The position numbers and the translations under genes are program-made. Positions 27,405-36,212 of a DNA stretch of 64,000 bases are shown here, piece after piece. This stretch comes from Flavobacterium sasangense DSM 21067 (GTDB taxonomy: Bacteria; Bacteroidota; Bacteroidia; Flavobacteriales; Flavobacteriaceae). Location of the stretch: assembly GCF_000686885.1 (NCBI RefSeq), contig NZ_JMLU01000005.1, positions 1 through 64,000 on the forward strand, read 5' to 3'. Positions within the stretch are counted from its first letter, which is position 1. Every line of letters begins with the position of its first letter. The notes beneath the pieces are model-generated. The model saw nothing but the letters and a program-made list of their open reading frames with translations. It was not told the origin of the DNA and made no database searches.

Positions 27405-28265
27405 TTACAAAACGTTCAATACCTGTTCTTTAATCTTTTCCAATTCATCTTTCATCATTACCACCAATTTTTGCATTTCGGAATGGTTTGATTTTGAACC
27501 CATGGTGTTGATTTCTCTTCCCATTTCTTGTGTGATGAAACCTAATTTTCTTCCGTTGGCTTCTGTTCCGTTTAGTGTTTCTAAGAAATAGTTCAAATGG
27601 TTGCCCAAACGCACTTTTTCTTCGGTAATATCATATTTTTCTAAATAGAAAATCAATTCTTGCTCGAAACGATTTTCATCTACATTGACTTTTAATTCAT
27701 CTAAAGCAGTTCTTAAACGTGTTTTTACGGTTTCCACGCGTTCGGCATCGTAAGAAACCGCTTCGTTCATTAAATTATTGATGTTTGAAATGCGCAATTG
27801 GAATTCTTTTTCCAAAGAAGCGCCTTCGTCTTTTCTGAAATTTGCGATATTTTCCAACGCTTCATCAATCACGGTTTGGATTTGTTTCCATTCGTTTTCA
27901 TCGATTTCATCGCGTTCGGTTTTTAATGCATCAGGCATACGAACCGCCATTTTCATTAATTCCGTTTCGTCAGCATTTGGAATTACGGCTTTCATTTGGT
28001 TAATATAACCTTTTACAATTGGTACATTAATTTTTGAAGTCGTTTCTTCGCCAGTTACTTCTACATATAATGAAAAATCAACCTTTCCGCGCTCTAAACG
28101 TTGCGAAATTTGATTGCGTAAACCCAATTCCATTTCACGAAAAACCGATGGCATTCGTGTATTTAAGTCTAAACCTTTACTGTTTAGCGATTTGATTTCT
28201 ACGGTAATTTTTTTGGTTGGTAATTGCAAAGATGCTTTCCCAAAACCCGTCATGGAGTGTATCAT
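27405..28265 (-). CDS. YicC family endoribonuclease-like protein
   Basis: 286 residues. N-terminal YicC domain beginning MIHSMTGFGKASLQLPTKKI, SLNSKGLDLNTRMP, RGKVDFSLYVE, and C-terminal DUF1732 with EEKVRLGNHLNYFLETLNGT, GRKLGFITQEMGREINTMGSKSN. E. coli YicC has been reported to act on RNA; the general role is RNA turnover or stress survival. It heads the yicC-gmk-nadD group. Confidence 0.92.
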   Translation of the reverse strand: MIHSMTGFGKASLQLPTKKITVEIKSLNSKGLDLNTRMPSVFREMELGLRNQISQRLERGKVDFSLYVEVTGEETTSKINVPIVKGYINQMKAVIPNADETELMKMAVRMPDALKTERDEIDENEWKQIQTVIDEALENIANFRKDEGASLEKEFQLRISNINNLMNEAVSYDAERVETVKTRLRTALDELKVNVDENRFEQELIFYLEKYDITEEKVRLGNHLNYFLETLNGTEANGRKLGFITQEMGREINTMGSKSNHSEMQKLVVMMKDELEKIKEQVLNVL

Positions 28266-28301
28266 ACGTTATAAAAATGTCTTCAAAGATAAGAAAAGTT
28301 C

Positions 28302-28336
28302 TTAGTAATTAGTGAAGAGTGAATAGTGATTAGTTT
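28302..28336. repeat. Heptad repeat island (first arm) between yicC and the EamA gene
   Basis: Five units in perfect 7-base phase: TTAGTAA, TTAGTGA, AGAGTGA, ATAGTGA, TTAGTTT. The inverted partner starts 14 bases later at 28351. Confidence 0.85.
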
Positions 28337-28350
28337 TTTCAAAAAAAGCT

Positions 28351-28378
28351 AGTTACTAATTACTTGTCACTAGTCACT
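28351..28378. repeat. Heptad repeat island (second arm) encoding the end of the EamA protein
   Basis: Units AGTTACT, AATTACT, TGTCACT, AGTCACT. With 28302-28336 it forms a long imperfect hairpin. The stop codon and the last codons (VTSDK) of the minus-strand EamA gene are made of these heptads. Confidence 0.85.
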
Positions 28379-29253
28379 TTTTTCTGCGTTACCAAATAAA
28401 CTCCGACAAATATCAACATAGCTGAAATCAATTTCACTAAACTTAAATCGTCTTTTCCTAAACTCACGGCGAAAATAGTAGCGAAAAGTGGCTGTAAATA
28501 GATGAAAACCGCTACGGTTGTTGGTTTTAATTCGCGCATGGAAACTAAATTTAGCAAATAGGTTAAGAAGGTTGAAAACACGACTACAAAACCAATTTTC
28601 CAGATGATATCTGTTGGTAAATTAGCAAAATCTATAGCTTGAAATTCGCCCCAACCAAAAGGCAATACCATCAAAAAACCAAAAGTATAAATCCATTTCA
28701 CGAAGGTGAAGGCGTTGTATTTATCCATTAATTTCTTCACGATGATGAGGTAAAATCCGTAAGAAACGGCATTTACAAAAACTAATAAATTTCCTAAAGA
28801 TGCGTTTGTAGCGTTTACCAATGATTTTCCGTAGAGAATTAAAGTTATCGTTCCGGCTAAGCCTAAAATGATTCCTAACACTTTTCGGTTTTCCATGCGT
28901 TCTTTCATGATGAAAGCGGATAAAACTAGGACAATCATAGGAGTTGTTACCATTAAAACGGCTCCCATAATAGGCGATGTATAACTCAATCCTTTGAAAA
29001 AAGTCAGCATGTTAAAAGCAACTCCGAAGAACGCAGCGGCAATAATTCGAGGAAAATCTTCTTTAGCGATTTTTTCTTTGGGTCCAAAAAAAGAAATCAA
29101 CCAAAATAATAAAACCGAACCACCAACACGCATCACGATAAACCCAAATGCGTCGACATATTTTGGCATTACGTCTTTGGCAATCGTAAAAGTTACACCG
29201 TAAATGATGGAAACTAAGGTAGCGGCAACTAGTGCCCAACTTCTTTTTGACAT
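28360..29253 (-). CDS. EamA family transporter (DMT superfamily)
   Basis: 297 residues with about ten membrane helices in two EamA repeats: LVAATLVSIIYGVTFTIAKD, GVAFNMLTFFKGLSYTSPIM, VLMVTTPMIVLVLSAFIMKE and, in the second half, KPTTVAVFIYLQPLFATIFA with a final LISAMLIFVGVYLVTQK. Substrate unknown; relatives export amino acids or other metabolites. The ATG overlaps the stop of the ArsC-like gene by one base. The C-terminal tail after YLVTQK is encoded by the repeat at 28351. Confidence 0.9.
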   Translation of the reverse strand: MSKRSWALVAATLVSIIYGVTFTIAKDVMPKYVDAFGFIVMRVGGSVLLFWLISFFGPKEKIAKEDFPRIIAAAFFGVAFNMLTFFKGLSYTSPIMGAVLMVTTPMIVLVLSAFIMKERMENRKVLGIILGLAGTITLILYGKSLVNATNASLGNLLVFVNAVSYGFYLIIVKKLMDKYNAFTFVKWIYTFGFLMVLPFGWGEFQAIDFANLPTDIIWKIGFVVVFSTFLTYLLNLVSMRELKPTTVAVFIYLQPLFATIFAVSLGKDDLSLVKLISAMLIFVGVYLVTQKKVTSDK

Positions 29254-29603
29254 TAGCTTAAAACGGTAATTACTTCGTGAATGTTTTTTGGACTATTTCC
29301 AATGTAAATCTTCCCATCGATAATAAAAACTGGGCGACTCAAAAACGTGTAATGTTCTAAAAGGTATTTTTTGAAATCGGCTTCCGTTAGATTTTTATCT
29401 TTTAAACCTAATGATTTATACAATTGCGCTTTTTTGCTGAAAAGTGCTTCGTAACTTCCCGAAAGTTGGTACATTTCTTCTAAATCACTTTCCGAAATTG
29501 GATTTTGACGAATATCGATAAACGTTAATTTATCAGAATTTGGAAGTGATTTGATGATTTTTCGGCACGTATCACACGAAGCCAAATAGTATATTTTGTT
29601 CAT
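29253..29603 (-). CDS. ArsC/Spx-family thioredoxin-fold protein
   Basis: 116 residues from the ATG at 29601-29603 (MNKIYYLASCDTCRK); the open frame continues upstream but the homology begins here. ArsC-like fold with CDTC (Cys10 and Cys13), then LTFIDIRQNPISESDLEEMY, the KAQLYKSLGL segment and LSRPVFIIDGKIYIGNSP. The CxxC makes it closer to the YffB/Spx-like group than to classical arsenate reductase, so a thiol-redox role is likely and arsenate reduction is uncertain. No ars genes are nearby. Confidence 0.82.
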   Translation of the reverse strand: MNKIYYLASCDTCRKIIKSLPNSDKLTFIDIRQNPISESDLEEMYQLSGSYEALFSKKAQLYKSLGLKDKNLTEADFKKYLLEHYTFLSRPVFIIDGKIYIGNSPKNIHEVITVLS

Positions 29604-29683
29604 TTTATTGTTTTTCAATTTCTGATGCAAAAATACAGCCTTTTGAATTCTAAAAATCAGTAATTTTATAAAAAAAATTAGAC

Positions 29684-30139
29684 ATGGACGCAACTTTTAG
29701 AATTTGGGAAACTAGCCGCGGATTATACAAGAATTTCTTAGATAATTATTCGTTGGAACAATTGAATACAATTCCAGCAGGAATGAGCAATAATTTGATT
29801 TGGAACATTGGTCACGTTATTGTTTCTCAACAGAAATTGGTTTACGCTTTGTCAGGTTTACCAATGCACATTCCGGATTCACTATTTGAGAAATATCAAA
29901 ACGGTTCGCGACCAGATGGGAAAACTACGCAAGCTGAAGTAGATGAAATCAAACAATTATTATCTGAAATGGTTGAAAAAACCAAATCCGATTTTAAATC
30001 CGGTGTTTTCAAAGAATTTCATCCGTATCAAACCAAAACAGGATTTCATTTAGGAACTTGGAAAGAAGCGATGGAGTTCAATAATTATCACGAAGGCATT
30101 CATTTAGGAATAATGATGTCGATTAAAAAGCATATTTAG
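29684..30139 (+). CDS. DinB family protein
   Basis: 151 residues, four-helix DinB/YfiT fold: MDATFRIWETSRGLYKNFLD, IPAGMSNNLIWNIGHVIVSQ with the first metal-ligand His, and NNYHEGIHLGIMMSIKKHI with the two C-terminal His. Members bind a divalent metal and some are thiol transferases; the substrate here is unknown. Divergent from the ArsC-like gene. Confidence 0.85.
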   Translation: MDATFRIWETSRGLYKNFLDNYSLEQLNTIPAGMSNNLIWNIGHVIVSQQKLVYALSGLPMHIPDSLFEKYQNGSRPDGKTTQAEVDEIKQLLSEMVEKTKSDFKSGVFKEFHPYQTKTGFHLGTWKEAMEFNNYHEGIHLGIMMSIKKHI

Positions 30140-30157
30140 CGAATTGTTAACGATTCG
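30140..30157. promoter_or_regulatory. Dyad upstream of the trans-sulfuration gene
   Basis: CGAATTGTTAACGATTCG is symmetric about GTTAAC except at one pair of positions. It begins right after the DinB-like stop and lies 27 bases upstream of the -7 element of the next gene. It could be an operator or a weak hairpin. Confidence 0.35.
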
Positions 30158-30183
30158 AAAAGTAGCATCAACCAACTTTTATT

Positions 30184-30191
30184 TACCTTTG
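30184..30191 (+). promoter_or_regulatory. Promoter -7 element of the trans-sulfuration gene
   Basis: TACCTTTG fits TAnnTTTG and lies 16 bases before the ATG at 30208. No TTG is seen at the expected -33 distance. Confidence 0.5.
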
Positions 30192-30207
30192 TAAAAATTT
30201 TTAAAAA

Positions 30208-31350
30208 ATGAAATTCAATACAAAAACGATACATGGTGGGCAACATCATGAAAAAGTAACGGGAGCCGTAATGCCACCGGTATTTCAAACTTCGACTTAT
30301 GTACAATCAAGTCCAGGGAAACCAATTGGTGATTATGAATACAGTAGAGCAGCAAACCCAACGAGAACGGCTTTAGAAGATGCTTTAGCAAGTATCGAAA
30401 ACGGAGCAAGAGGTTTAGCTTTTTCTTCGGGATTAGCAGCAACCGATTGTTTGTTGCGTATGTTTAAAGCAGGTGACGAAATCATCGCTATGGACGATTT
30501 GTACGGCGGAACTTATAGATTGTTCACAAGATTATATAAAGATAGTGGGATCAAATTTCATTTTGTGGATATGAATGATTTGGAAAAATTCCAATCGTTA
30601 ATCAATGAAAACACGAAATTGGTTTGGGTGGAAACACCAACAAATCCATTAATGAAATTAGCTGATATTGCAGCGATTGCTCAAATCACCAAAAAACATA
30701 ATATTTTGTTTGCAGTTGATAATACTTTTGCAACGCCTTATTTGCAAAAACCATTAGATTTAGGTGCAGATATTGTAATGCATTCGGCAACCAAATATTT
30801 AGGAGGTCACTCAGATGTAATAGCGGGCGCTTTAATTATCAAAGATAAAGCATTAGGCGAAGAATTACATTTCAAACAATTCGCAACGGGAGCAACTTTA
30901 GGGCCAATGGATTCTTTCTTAGTTTTAAGAGGAATCAAAACATTGCATTTGCGTGTGCAACGTCATTGTGAAAACGGCGAAAAAGTAGCGGCATATTTAG
31001 ATAATCATCCTTTAGTGGAAAGAGTGTATTATCCGGGATTAGCTTCGCATCCATTTCATGAAATTGCTAAAAAGCAAATGAGTGGTTTTGGAGGAATGGT
31101 AACGTTTACTTTTAAATCAGGTAAAAAAGAAGATGCGATTAAATTCTTAGAAAATTTAAAAGTTTTCACTTTAGCAGAATCATTAGGAGGAGTAGAGTCA
31201 TTAGCGAATCATCCAGCTTTAATGACGCACGCATCTATTCCAGAAGATAAAAGAAAAGAAGTGGGTATTTCAGATGACTTAGTTCGTTTGAGTGTAGGAA
31301 TTGAAGATATCGAAGATTTATTAACTGATTTAGAACAAGCTTTTAAATAG
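30208..31350 (+). CDS. Trans-sulfuration PLP enzyme (cystathionine gamma-synthase/lyase type)
   Basis: 380 residues. Cys/Met metabolism PLP-dependent family: N-terminus MKFNTKTIHGGQHHEKVTGA, YEYSRAANPTRTALEDALAS, FSSGLAATDCLLRM, MDDLYGGTYRLF and the PLP-binding Lys in HSATKYLGGHSDVIAGALI. The C-terminus SLGGVESLANHPALMTHASI and VRLSVGIEDIEDLLTDLEQA is canonical. Sequence alone does not separate cystathionine gamma-synthase from gamma-lyase; either would act in cysteine/methionine interconversion. Single gene with a terminator behind it. Confidence 0.92.
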   Translation: MKFNTKTIHGGQHHEKVTGAVMPPVFQTSTYVQSSPGKPIGDYEYSRAANPTRTALEDALASIENGARGLAFSSGLAATDCLLRMFKAGDEIIAMDDLYGGTYRLFTRLYKDSGIKFHFVDMNDLEKFQSLINENTKLVWVETPTNPLMKLADIAAIAQITKKHNILFAVDNTFATPYLQKPLDLGADIVMHSATKYLGGHSDVIAGALIIKDKALGEELHFKQFATGATLGPMDSFLVLRGIKTLHLRVQRHCENGEKVAAYLDNHPLVERVYYPGLASHPFHEIAKKQMSGFGGMVTFTFKSGKKEDAIKFLENLKVFTLAESLGGVESLANHPALMTHASIPEDKRKEVGISDDLVRLSVGIEDIEDLLTDLEQAFK

Positions 31351-31368
31351 TAGAAGTAACGGAAAACA

Positions 31369-31402
31369 AAAAATCCCGATTCGTGAGAATCGGGATTTTT
31401 TT
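31369..31402. terminator. Strong terminator after the trans-sulfuration gene
   Basis: AAAATCCCGATTC, loop GTGA, GAATCGGGATTTTTTT. The flanking A and T runs let it serve the convergent genes on both strands. Confidence 0.9.
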
Positions 31403-31416
31403 ATATTGTACTTTTA

Positions 31417-32199
31417 TTAATCTAAATAATAAATGTATCCGAAGTGAAACCACAAGTTCCAATCGTTAGATTTATTTTCTTTCCAAAGGTCTGGGTTTTT
31501 ATTTAAACCGTCTACCCAGTCAGAAAAATAGTATTGCCATCTTAATTCGAAGAATAAATCTGAAAGTTCAGTAAGTTTATAACGTGTACCTACGGAAGAA
31601 ACAACAGACCAAGTACTTCCTCCTTCAGAAGAAAAACCATCTGGTAAATATCTAGGATAAACATTGTTTGGATTTCCTAATCCTCCTGGTAATGTTGAAT
31701 ACGTATTGTTGTCAAAAAATGAGTAATGTGCTCCAAGACCAATAAATGGTGCCCAAGATCCATCAGTTGCGGTGAACTCACGAATACTTAATGGAAAGTA
31801 TTCTAATTGCATACCCACATCTGTAACTTTCGCTTCTCCTTTCATTGCTCGAAGTTGAGCGCCAGCTAGAGTTTGTTTGTCTGCAAATTCACCAAAATGT
31901 TCTAATTTTGTACTGTTGTAAGATAACTCAGAACGAACTTTAAAGTGGTCGTTGAAATAAGTTTCTGGAGTGTAACAGTTACATTCTGCACGATAAGCAA
32001 AATTCATATAGTGTACTAATCCAACACCAATCCCTGTGTTTCCTGCATTAGTTTTAAAATCATGTCTTACGCCAAAATCAGATTGAAAAGCAACTCCTCC
32101 AATAAAAGCTCCAACTTCATGAGAGAAGCCAAATTGTGCATTCATTGAAAAATTCGCTCCCAAAAGCAATATTAGTAGGTATTTAATTTTTTTAGTCAT
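31417..32199 (-). CDS. Outer-membrane-type protein, likely THC0290_0291 family
   Basis: 260 residues from the ATG at 32197-32199 (MTKKIKYLLILLLGANFSMN, signal peptide); the open frame extends further up but that part lacks a start context. The mature part is rich in alternating aromatic strands (FGFSHEVGAFIGGVAFQSDF, GIGVGLVHYMNFAYRAE, FIGLGAHYSFFDNN, LFFELRWQYYFSDWVDGLN, WNLWFHFGYIYYLD), ending in an aromatic-rich strand as beta-barrels do. It resembles the Flavobacterium THC0290_0291 family. The family name is from memory and the function is unknown. Confidence 0.7.
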   Translation of the reverse strand: MTKKIKYLLILLLGANFSMNAQFGFSHEVGAFIGGVAFQSDFGVRHDFKTNAGNTGIGVGLVHYMNFAYRAECNCYTPETYFNDHFKVRSELSYNSTKLEHFGEFADKQTLAGAQLRAMKGEAKVTDVGMQLEYFPLSIREFTATDGSWAPFIGLGAHYSFFDNNTYSTLPGGLGNPNNVYPRYLPDGFSSEGGSTWSVVSSVGTRYKLTELSDLFFELRWQYYFSDWVDGLNKNPDLWKENKSNDWNLWFHFGYIYYLD

Positions 32200-32366
32200 C
32201 GCTAAAATTTTTCCATTATCGGACAAATATATAAAAACTAACTTCACTTCAAAAAAAAAAGAATGTTTTTCTTGTATAAAAATATATATAAGTATGTTAT
32301 CAAATAAAAACACATCGCAAGCATTATAAATTTTTCTTAAAAATATACTAAGTAATTTTTAAAATG

Positions 32367-32374
32367 TATATTTG
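32367..32374 (+). promoter_or_regulatory. gdhA promoter -7 element
   Basis: TATATTTG matches TAnnTTTG exactly, 84 bases before the gdhA ATG, giving a leader of about 75 bases. The rest of the 32200-32458 gap is AT-rich with no other clear signal. Confidence 0.5.
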
Positions 32375-32458
32375 TCGACTTAAATTTTGCGAAATTCGTA
32401 ATTTGAGAAAAAAAACACATATTTAACGAATTAGTTTATCTACAAGTTTTATAGAATA

Positions 32459-33802
32459 ATGGAACAAAAAATTAATGATTTTATGGCTCTTATTGAAGCC
32501 AAAAATCCAAACGAGCCAGAATTTTTACAAGCAGTTAGAGAATTTGCTGAAACAGTAATGCCTTTTATTGCAAACGAAAAAAAGTATGATGGAAAAAATG
32601 TACTTTTAAGAATGGCTGAGCCAGAGCGTTCAGTTATTTTTAGAGTGCCATGGGTGGATGATAAAGGAGAAATTCAAGTGAATAGAGGATTCCGTATTCA
32701 AATGAATTCTGCAATTGGACCTTATAAAGGAGGTCTTCGTTTTCATCCAACAGTAAATTTATCTGTACTTAAGTTTTTAGCTTTTGAACAAGTATTTAAA
32801 AATAGCTTAACTACACTTCCAATGGGAGGTGGTAAAGGAGGTTCTGATTTCGATCCACAAGGAAAATCTGATGCAGAAGTAATGCGTTTTTGTCAATCAT
32901 TTATGACTGAATTATGTCGTCATATTGGTCCAGACTTAGACGTTCCTGCTGGAGATATTGGTGTTGGAGCAAGAGAAATTGGTTACATGTTTGGTCAATA
33001 CAAAAGAATTAGAAATGAATTTACTGGAGTTTTAACTGGAAAAGGGTTAGCTTACGGAGGTTCTTTAATTCGCCCTGAAGCTACAGGTTATGGAGTTGTT
33101 TACTTTACTCAACAAATGCTTAAGACTAAAGGAGAATCAATCGAAGGAAAAACTGTCGCTATTTCAGGTTTCGGAAACGTAGCTTGGGGTGTTGCTTTAA
33201 AAGTAAATGAATTAGGAGGAAAATTAGTTACTATTTCTGGACCTGATGGTTACATTTATGATGCTGATGGAATTTCTGGAGAGAAAATCGAGTACATGTT
33301 AGAAATGAGAGCTAGTGGAAATAATAGAGCAGAAAGTTTTGCTGAAAAATTCCCAAGCGCTGTTTTTCATAAAGGAAAAAGTCCATGGGAAGCAAAAGTG
33401 GATATAGCTATTCCATGTGCAACTCAAAATGAATTGAATGAAGAAGATGCTAAAAAATTAATTGCTAATGGAGTTATGTGTGTAACTGAAGCAGCAAATA
33501 TGCCATGTACTTTAGACGCTATTAAACAATTCTTAGATGCAAAAGTATTATTTGCTCCAGGAAAAGCAGCTAATGCAGGTGGTGTTGCAGCGTCAGGTTT
33601 AGAAATGACGCAAAACTCTATTCGTTTAAACTGGACAAGTGAAGAAGTTGATGCTCGTTTAAAAGACATCATGACAGGTATTCACGGACAGTGTAAAAAA
33701 TACGGTACAGAAGCTGATGGTTATGTAAACTATGTTAAAGGAGCCAATATTGCTGGTTTCGTTAAAGTAGCTGATGCTATGTTAGCTCAAGGTGTAGTAT
33801 AA
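32459..33802 (+). CDS. gdhA: NADP-specific glutamate dehydrogenase
   Basis: 447 residues, the hexameric GDH50 type that makes glutamate from 2-oxoglutarate and ammonium. The substrate-binding and catalytic region is visible: GFRIQMNSAIGPYKGGLRFH, TTLPMGGGKGGSDFDPQGKS, DVPAGDIGVGAREIGYMFGQ; dinucleotide fold VAISGFGNVAWGVALKVNEL. The ending with SGLEMTQNSIRLNWTSEEVD is characteristic. It is a single gene closed by a strong terminator. Confidence 0.95.
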   Translation: MEQKINDFMALIEAKNPNEPEFLQAVREFAETVMPFIANEKKYDGKNVLLRMAEPERSVIFRVPWVDDKGEIQVNRGFRIQMNSAIGPYKGGLRFHPTVNLSVLKFLAFEQVFKNSLTTLPMGGGKGGSDFDPQGKSDAEVMRFCQSFMTELCRHIGPDLDVPAGDIGVGAREIGYMFGQYKRIRNEFTGVLTGKGLAYGGSLIRPEATGYGVVYFTQQMLKTKGESIEGKTVAISGFGNVAWGVALKVNELGGKLVTISGPDGYIYDADGISGEKIEYMLEMRASGNNRAESFAEKFPSAVFHKGKSPWEAKVDIAIPCATQNELNEEDAKKLIANGVMCVTEAANMPCTLDAIKQFLDAKVLFAPGKAANAGGVAASGLEMTQNSIRLNWTSEEVDARLKDIMTGIHGQCKKYGTEADGYVNYVKGANIAGFVKVADAMLAQGVV

Positions 33803-33822
33803 TAACAGGCTTTAAATAATAT

Positions 33823-33860
33823 GAAAAGCTCTTTTAGGAAACTAAAAGAGCTTTTTTCTT
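33823..33860 (+). terminator. Terminator after gdhA
   Basis: GAAAAGCTCTTTTAG, loop of four, CTAAAAGAGCTTTTTTC: a 13-bp stem followed by T residues. Confidence 0.9.
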
Positions 33861-33899
33861 TTGTAAAACATATCAAAATTAAAATTAATACGTTTGTAG

Positions 33900-33907
33900 T
33901 ATATTTG
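33900..33907 (+). promoter_or_regulatory. Promoter -7 element of the PorZ-like gene
   Basis: TATATTTG, exact TAnnTTTG match, ends 15 bases before the ATG at 33923. Confidence 0.5.
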
Positions 33908-33922
33908 TATTAAATACTTGAA

Positions 33923-36208
33923 ATGAAAAAAGCGATTTACATTTTTTTATTTATTATTTCTCAATCTTTTTTTGCACAACAAAGTAATCAGTTGTGGAAA
34001 GGTTATTTTTCATATAATGAAATAGTTGATGTGGAATCAGCTTCAGATGCTGTTTTTGCAGCAACTCAAAACGCAGTTTTCTCAAAAGCAATTACATCTA
34101 GCGATTTAAAAATTTTTAATTCTATAAATGGATTAAAGCCAGAATCAATTACCACCATTCATCATTCGCAAACTGCTAATAAAACTTTTGCTGGTAACAC
34201 TAATGGATTATTGTTAATCATTAATTCCGACGGATCCGTTTCTACTAAAGTGGATATTATTAACGAAGTTCCAGTGCCTCCAAATAAAAAGAAAATCAAT
34301 GATTTTTATGAGCACGAAGGAAAGTTATATATTGCTACAGACTATGGAATTTCTGTAATGGATGTTGCAACTTCCGAATTTATTATTACTTATTTCATTG
34401 GTACATCTGGTGAAGAAACAGAAGTACTACAAACCACCGTTTTAAACAATCAAATTTATGCGGTTACTAGAAGTTTTGGTATTAGAAAAGGAGATTTAGC
34501 CAATCCTAATTTATATGATTTTAGCCAATGGCAAACTTTTGATACCGGCTTTTGGGGAGGAATTGTAACTTTTAATAATGAATTAGTAGCCATGAATGCT
34601 GATGCAAAAACGTATCGTTATAATGGTACTTCGTTTCAGCAAGTTTTAAATCAAACGCAAGCCGGACTTAAGATTAAAACAAATGGGACAGAATTAATTG
34701 TTACTACTCAAAATCATGTATTTGTTTTAAATCAAGCCTACAGTCAAATTGCGCACATTACTCAAATCCCTAATTACAATGCAATTTTTAAAGCCGCAAC
34801 AGTAGTAAATGGTATTTTATATATTGGAACTGAAAAAGACGGACTTTTTTCTGCTGCACTAACTAATCCTAGTGTTTTTGAAGCAATGTCACCTAGCGGT
34901 CCGGTTAGAAATTATATTTTTAGAGTAAAAAAAGCACCCAATTATTTATGGGCAGTTTATGGTGATTATTCAAGAGATTATAATCCTTATGCTTTAGATG
35001 AATTTGGAATTAGTAAGTTTTCAACTGATAATGGTTGGGAATTAATTCCTTATAACGATTTGTTTCAAGCTAAGTCTATAAGTGACATTGTTATTAATCC
35101 AAACAATCCAAATCAAGTATATGCCACTTCTTATTTTTCAGGATTGCTGAAAATAGAAAATGAAAATATAGAGCTTTTTAACAACACAAACACAGGACCT
35201 AATGGTTTAGAGTCATTAGTTGTGCCGGGAAGTCCAAGTTATGTCGATATTCGTATAAACAGCCCGGCCTTTGATAAAGACGGAAATCTATGGTTAACAA
35301 ATGCTTTTGTTGATAAGGCAATAAAGGTGTTACGTTCAAATGGACAATGGCAATCTTATAATTTAGCAGATGTTGCTCCTACGGCTTCAACGGGTAGATA
35401 TGGGCCAATGGCTATTGATAAAAATAGAACAAAATGGATTCCCACATTGAATGATGGATTAATTGCCTTTAATGAAAATTACAACAATAAATTTATTGTG
35501 GTCAATTCAATAAATGGGAACTTAGCGGATAATGATGTGCGTTGTGTTGCGGTTGATAATAGAAACCAATTATGGATTGGAACCTTTGCAGGATTAAGAG
35601 TCGTTTCTGTAGATCGTTTTATTTCTGAAACGGAACTAACCGTTAATTCTATTATCATTCAAGAAGGCGATTTAGCACAAGAGTTGTTTTACCAACAAAC
35701 GATTTTAGATATTGCTGTAGATGGTGCTAACAGAAAATGGGTTTCTATTGCTGATGGAGGTGTTTTCTTAGTGTCTTCAGATGGTCAAGAAACGATTTAT
35801 CGATTTACCAAAAACAATTCGCCACTACCAAGTGATAACATCAACGATATAGAAATTGATGGCGTTTCAGGCGAAGTGTTTTTTGCAACAGACAAAGGAA
35901 TGGTTTCGTTTTTAGGAACTTCAACTAAACCAAGTGATAGTTTAAGTGATGTTTTTGTCTATCCAAATCCAGTGCGCCCAAATTTCGTAGGAACAGTAAA
36001 AATTAGCGGATTAACGGATAAAGCCAATGTGAAAATCACAGACATAGAAGGAAATTTAGTTTACGAAACTACGTCGTCAGGAGGGACTATTGAATGGGAT
36101 ACCAAAGCTTTCGGAAAGCACAAAGTAGCATCAGGAGTGTATATGATTTTTGTGGCTTCAGAAGACGCGTTGGATTCTACCGTAAAAAAAGTGATGATTA
36201 TTAGATAA
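33923..36208 (+). CDS. porZ: PorZ-like two-propeller protein with T9SS C-terminal domain
   Basis: 761 residues. Signal peptide KKAIYIFLFIISQSFFAQ; N-terminal PorZ-type segment QLWKGYFSYNEIVDVESASD, then repeated propeller blades of the two-component-regulator type (KLYIATDYGISVMDV, GILYIGTEKDGLFSAA, NLWLTNAFVDKAIKV, QLWIGTFAGLRVVSVD, RKWVSIADGGVFLVSSD) and a type A T9SS sorting domain near 675-761 (DVFVYPNPVRPNF to KKVMIIR). Size, architecture and position before recO fit PorZ, the surface component of the type IX secretion attachment complex that supplies anionic LPS in Porphyromonas. Assignment by architecture, not by alignment. Confidence 0.8.
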   Translation: MKKAIYIFLFIISQSFFAQQSNQLWKGYFSYNEIVDVESASDAVFAATQNAVFSKAITSSDLKIFNSINGLKPESITTIHHSQTANKTFAGNTNGLLLIINSDGSVSTKVDIINEVPVPPNKKKINDFYEHEGKLYIATDYGISVMDVATSEFIITYFIGTSGEETEVLQTTVLNNQIYAVTRSFGIRKGDLANPNLYDFSQWQTFDTGFWGGIVTFNNELVAMNADAKTYRYNGTSFQQVLNQTQAGLKIKTNGTELIVTTQNHVFVLNQAYSQIAHITQIPNYNAIFKAATVVNGILYIGTEKDGLFSAALTNPSVFEAMSPSGPVRNYIFRVKKAPNYLWAVYGDYSRDYNPYALDEFGISKFSTDNGWELIPYNDLFQAKSISDIVINPNNPNQVYATSYFSGLLKIENENIELFNNTNTGPNGLESLVVPGSPSYVDIRINSPAFDKDGNLWLTNAFVDKAIKVLRSNGQWQSYNLADVAPTASTGRYGPMAIDKNRTKWIPTLNDGLIAFNENYNNKFIVVNSINGNLADNDVRCVAVDNRNQLWIGTFAGLRVVSVDRFISETELTVNSIIIQEGDLAQELFYQQTILDIAVDGANRKWVSIADGGVFLVSSDGQETIYRFTKNNSPLPSDNINDIEIDGVSGEVFFATDKGMVSFLGTSTKPSDSLSDVFVYPNPVRPNFVGTVKISGLTDKANVKITDIEGNLVYETTSSGGTIEWDTKAFGKHKVASGVYMIFVASEDALDSTVKKVMIIR

Positions 36209-36212
36209 TCCA

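Noticed and set aside
28302..28378. Rho-independent terminator between yicC and the EamA gene
   Set aside because: The hairpin is AT-rich and imperfect and has no run of T after the stem on the relevant strand; the heptad structure explains the symmetry better.
4471..28378. CRISPR array
   Set aside because: The repeats are 7-bp units without unique spacers of constant length, and no cas gene is present.
29253..29603. Arsenic resistance gene
   Set aside because: No arsB, arsR or acr3 gene is near, and the CxxC active site is closer to the Spx/YffB group.
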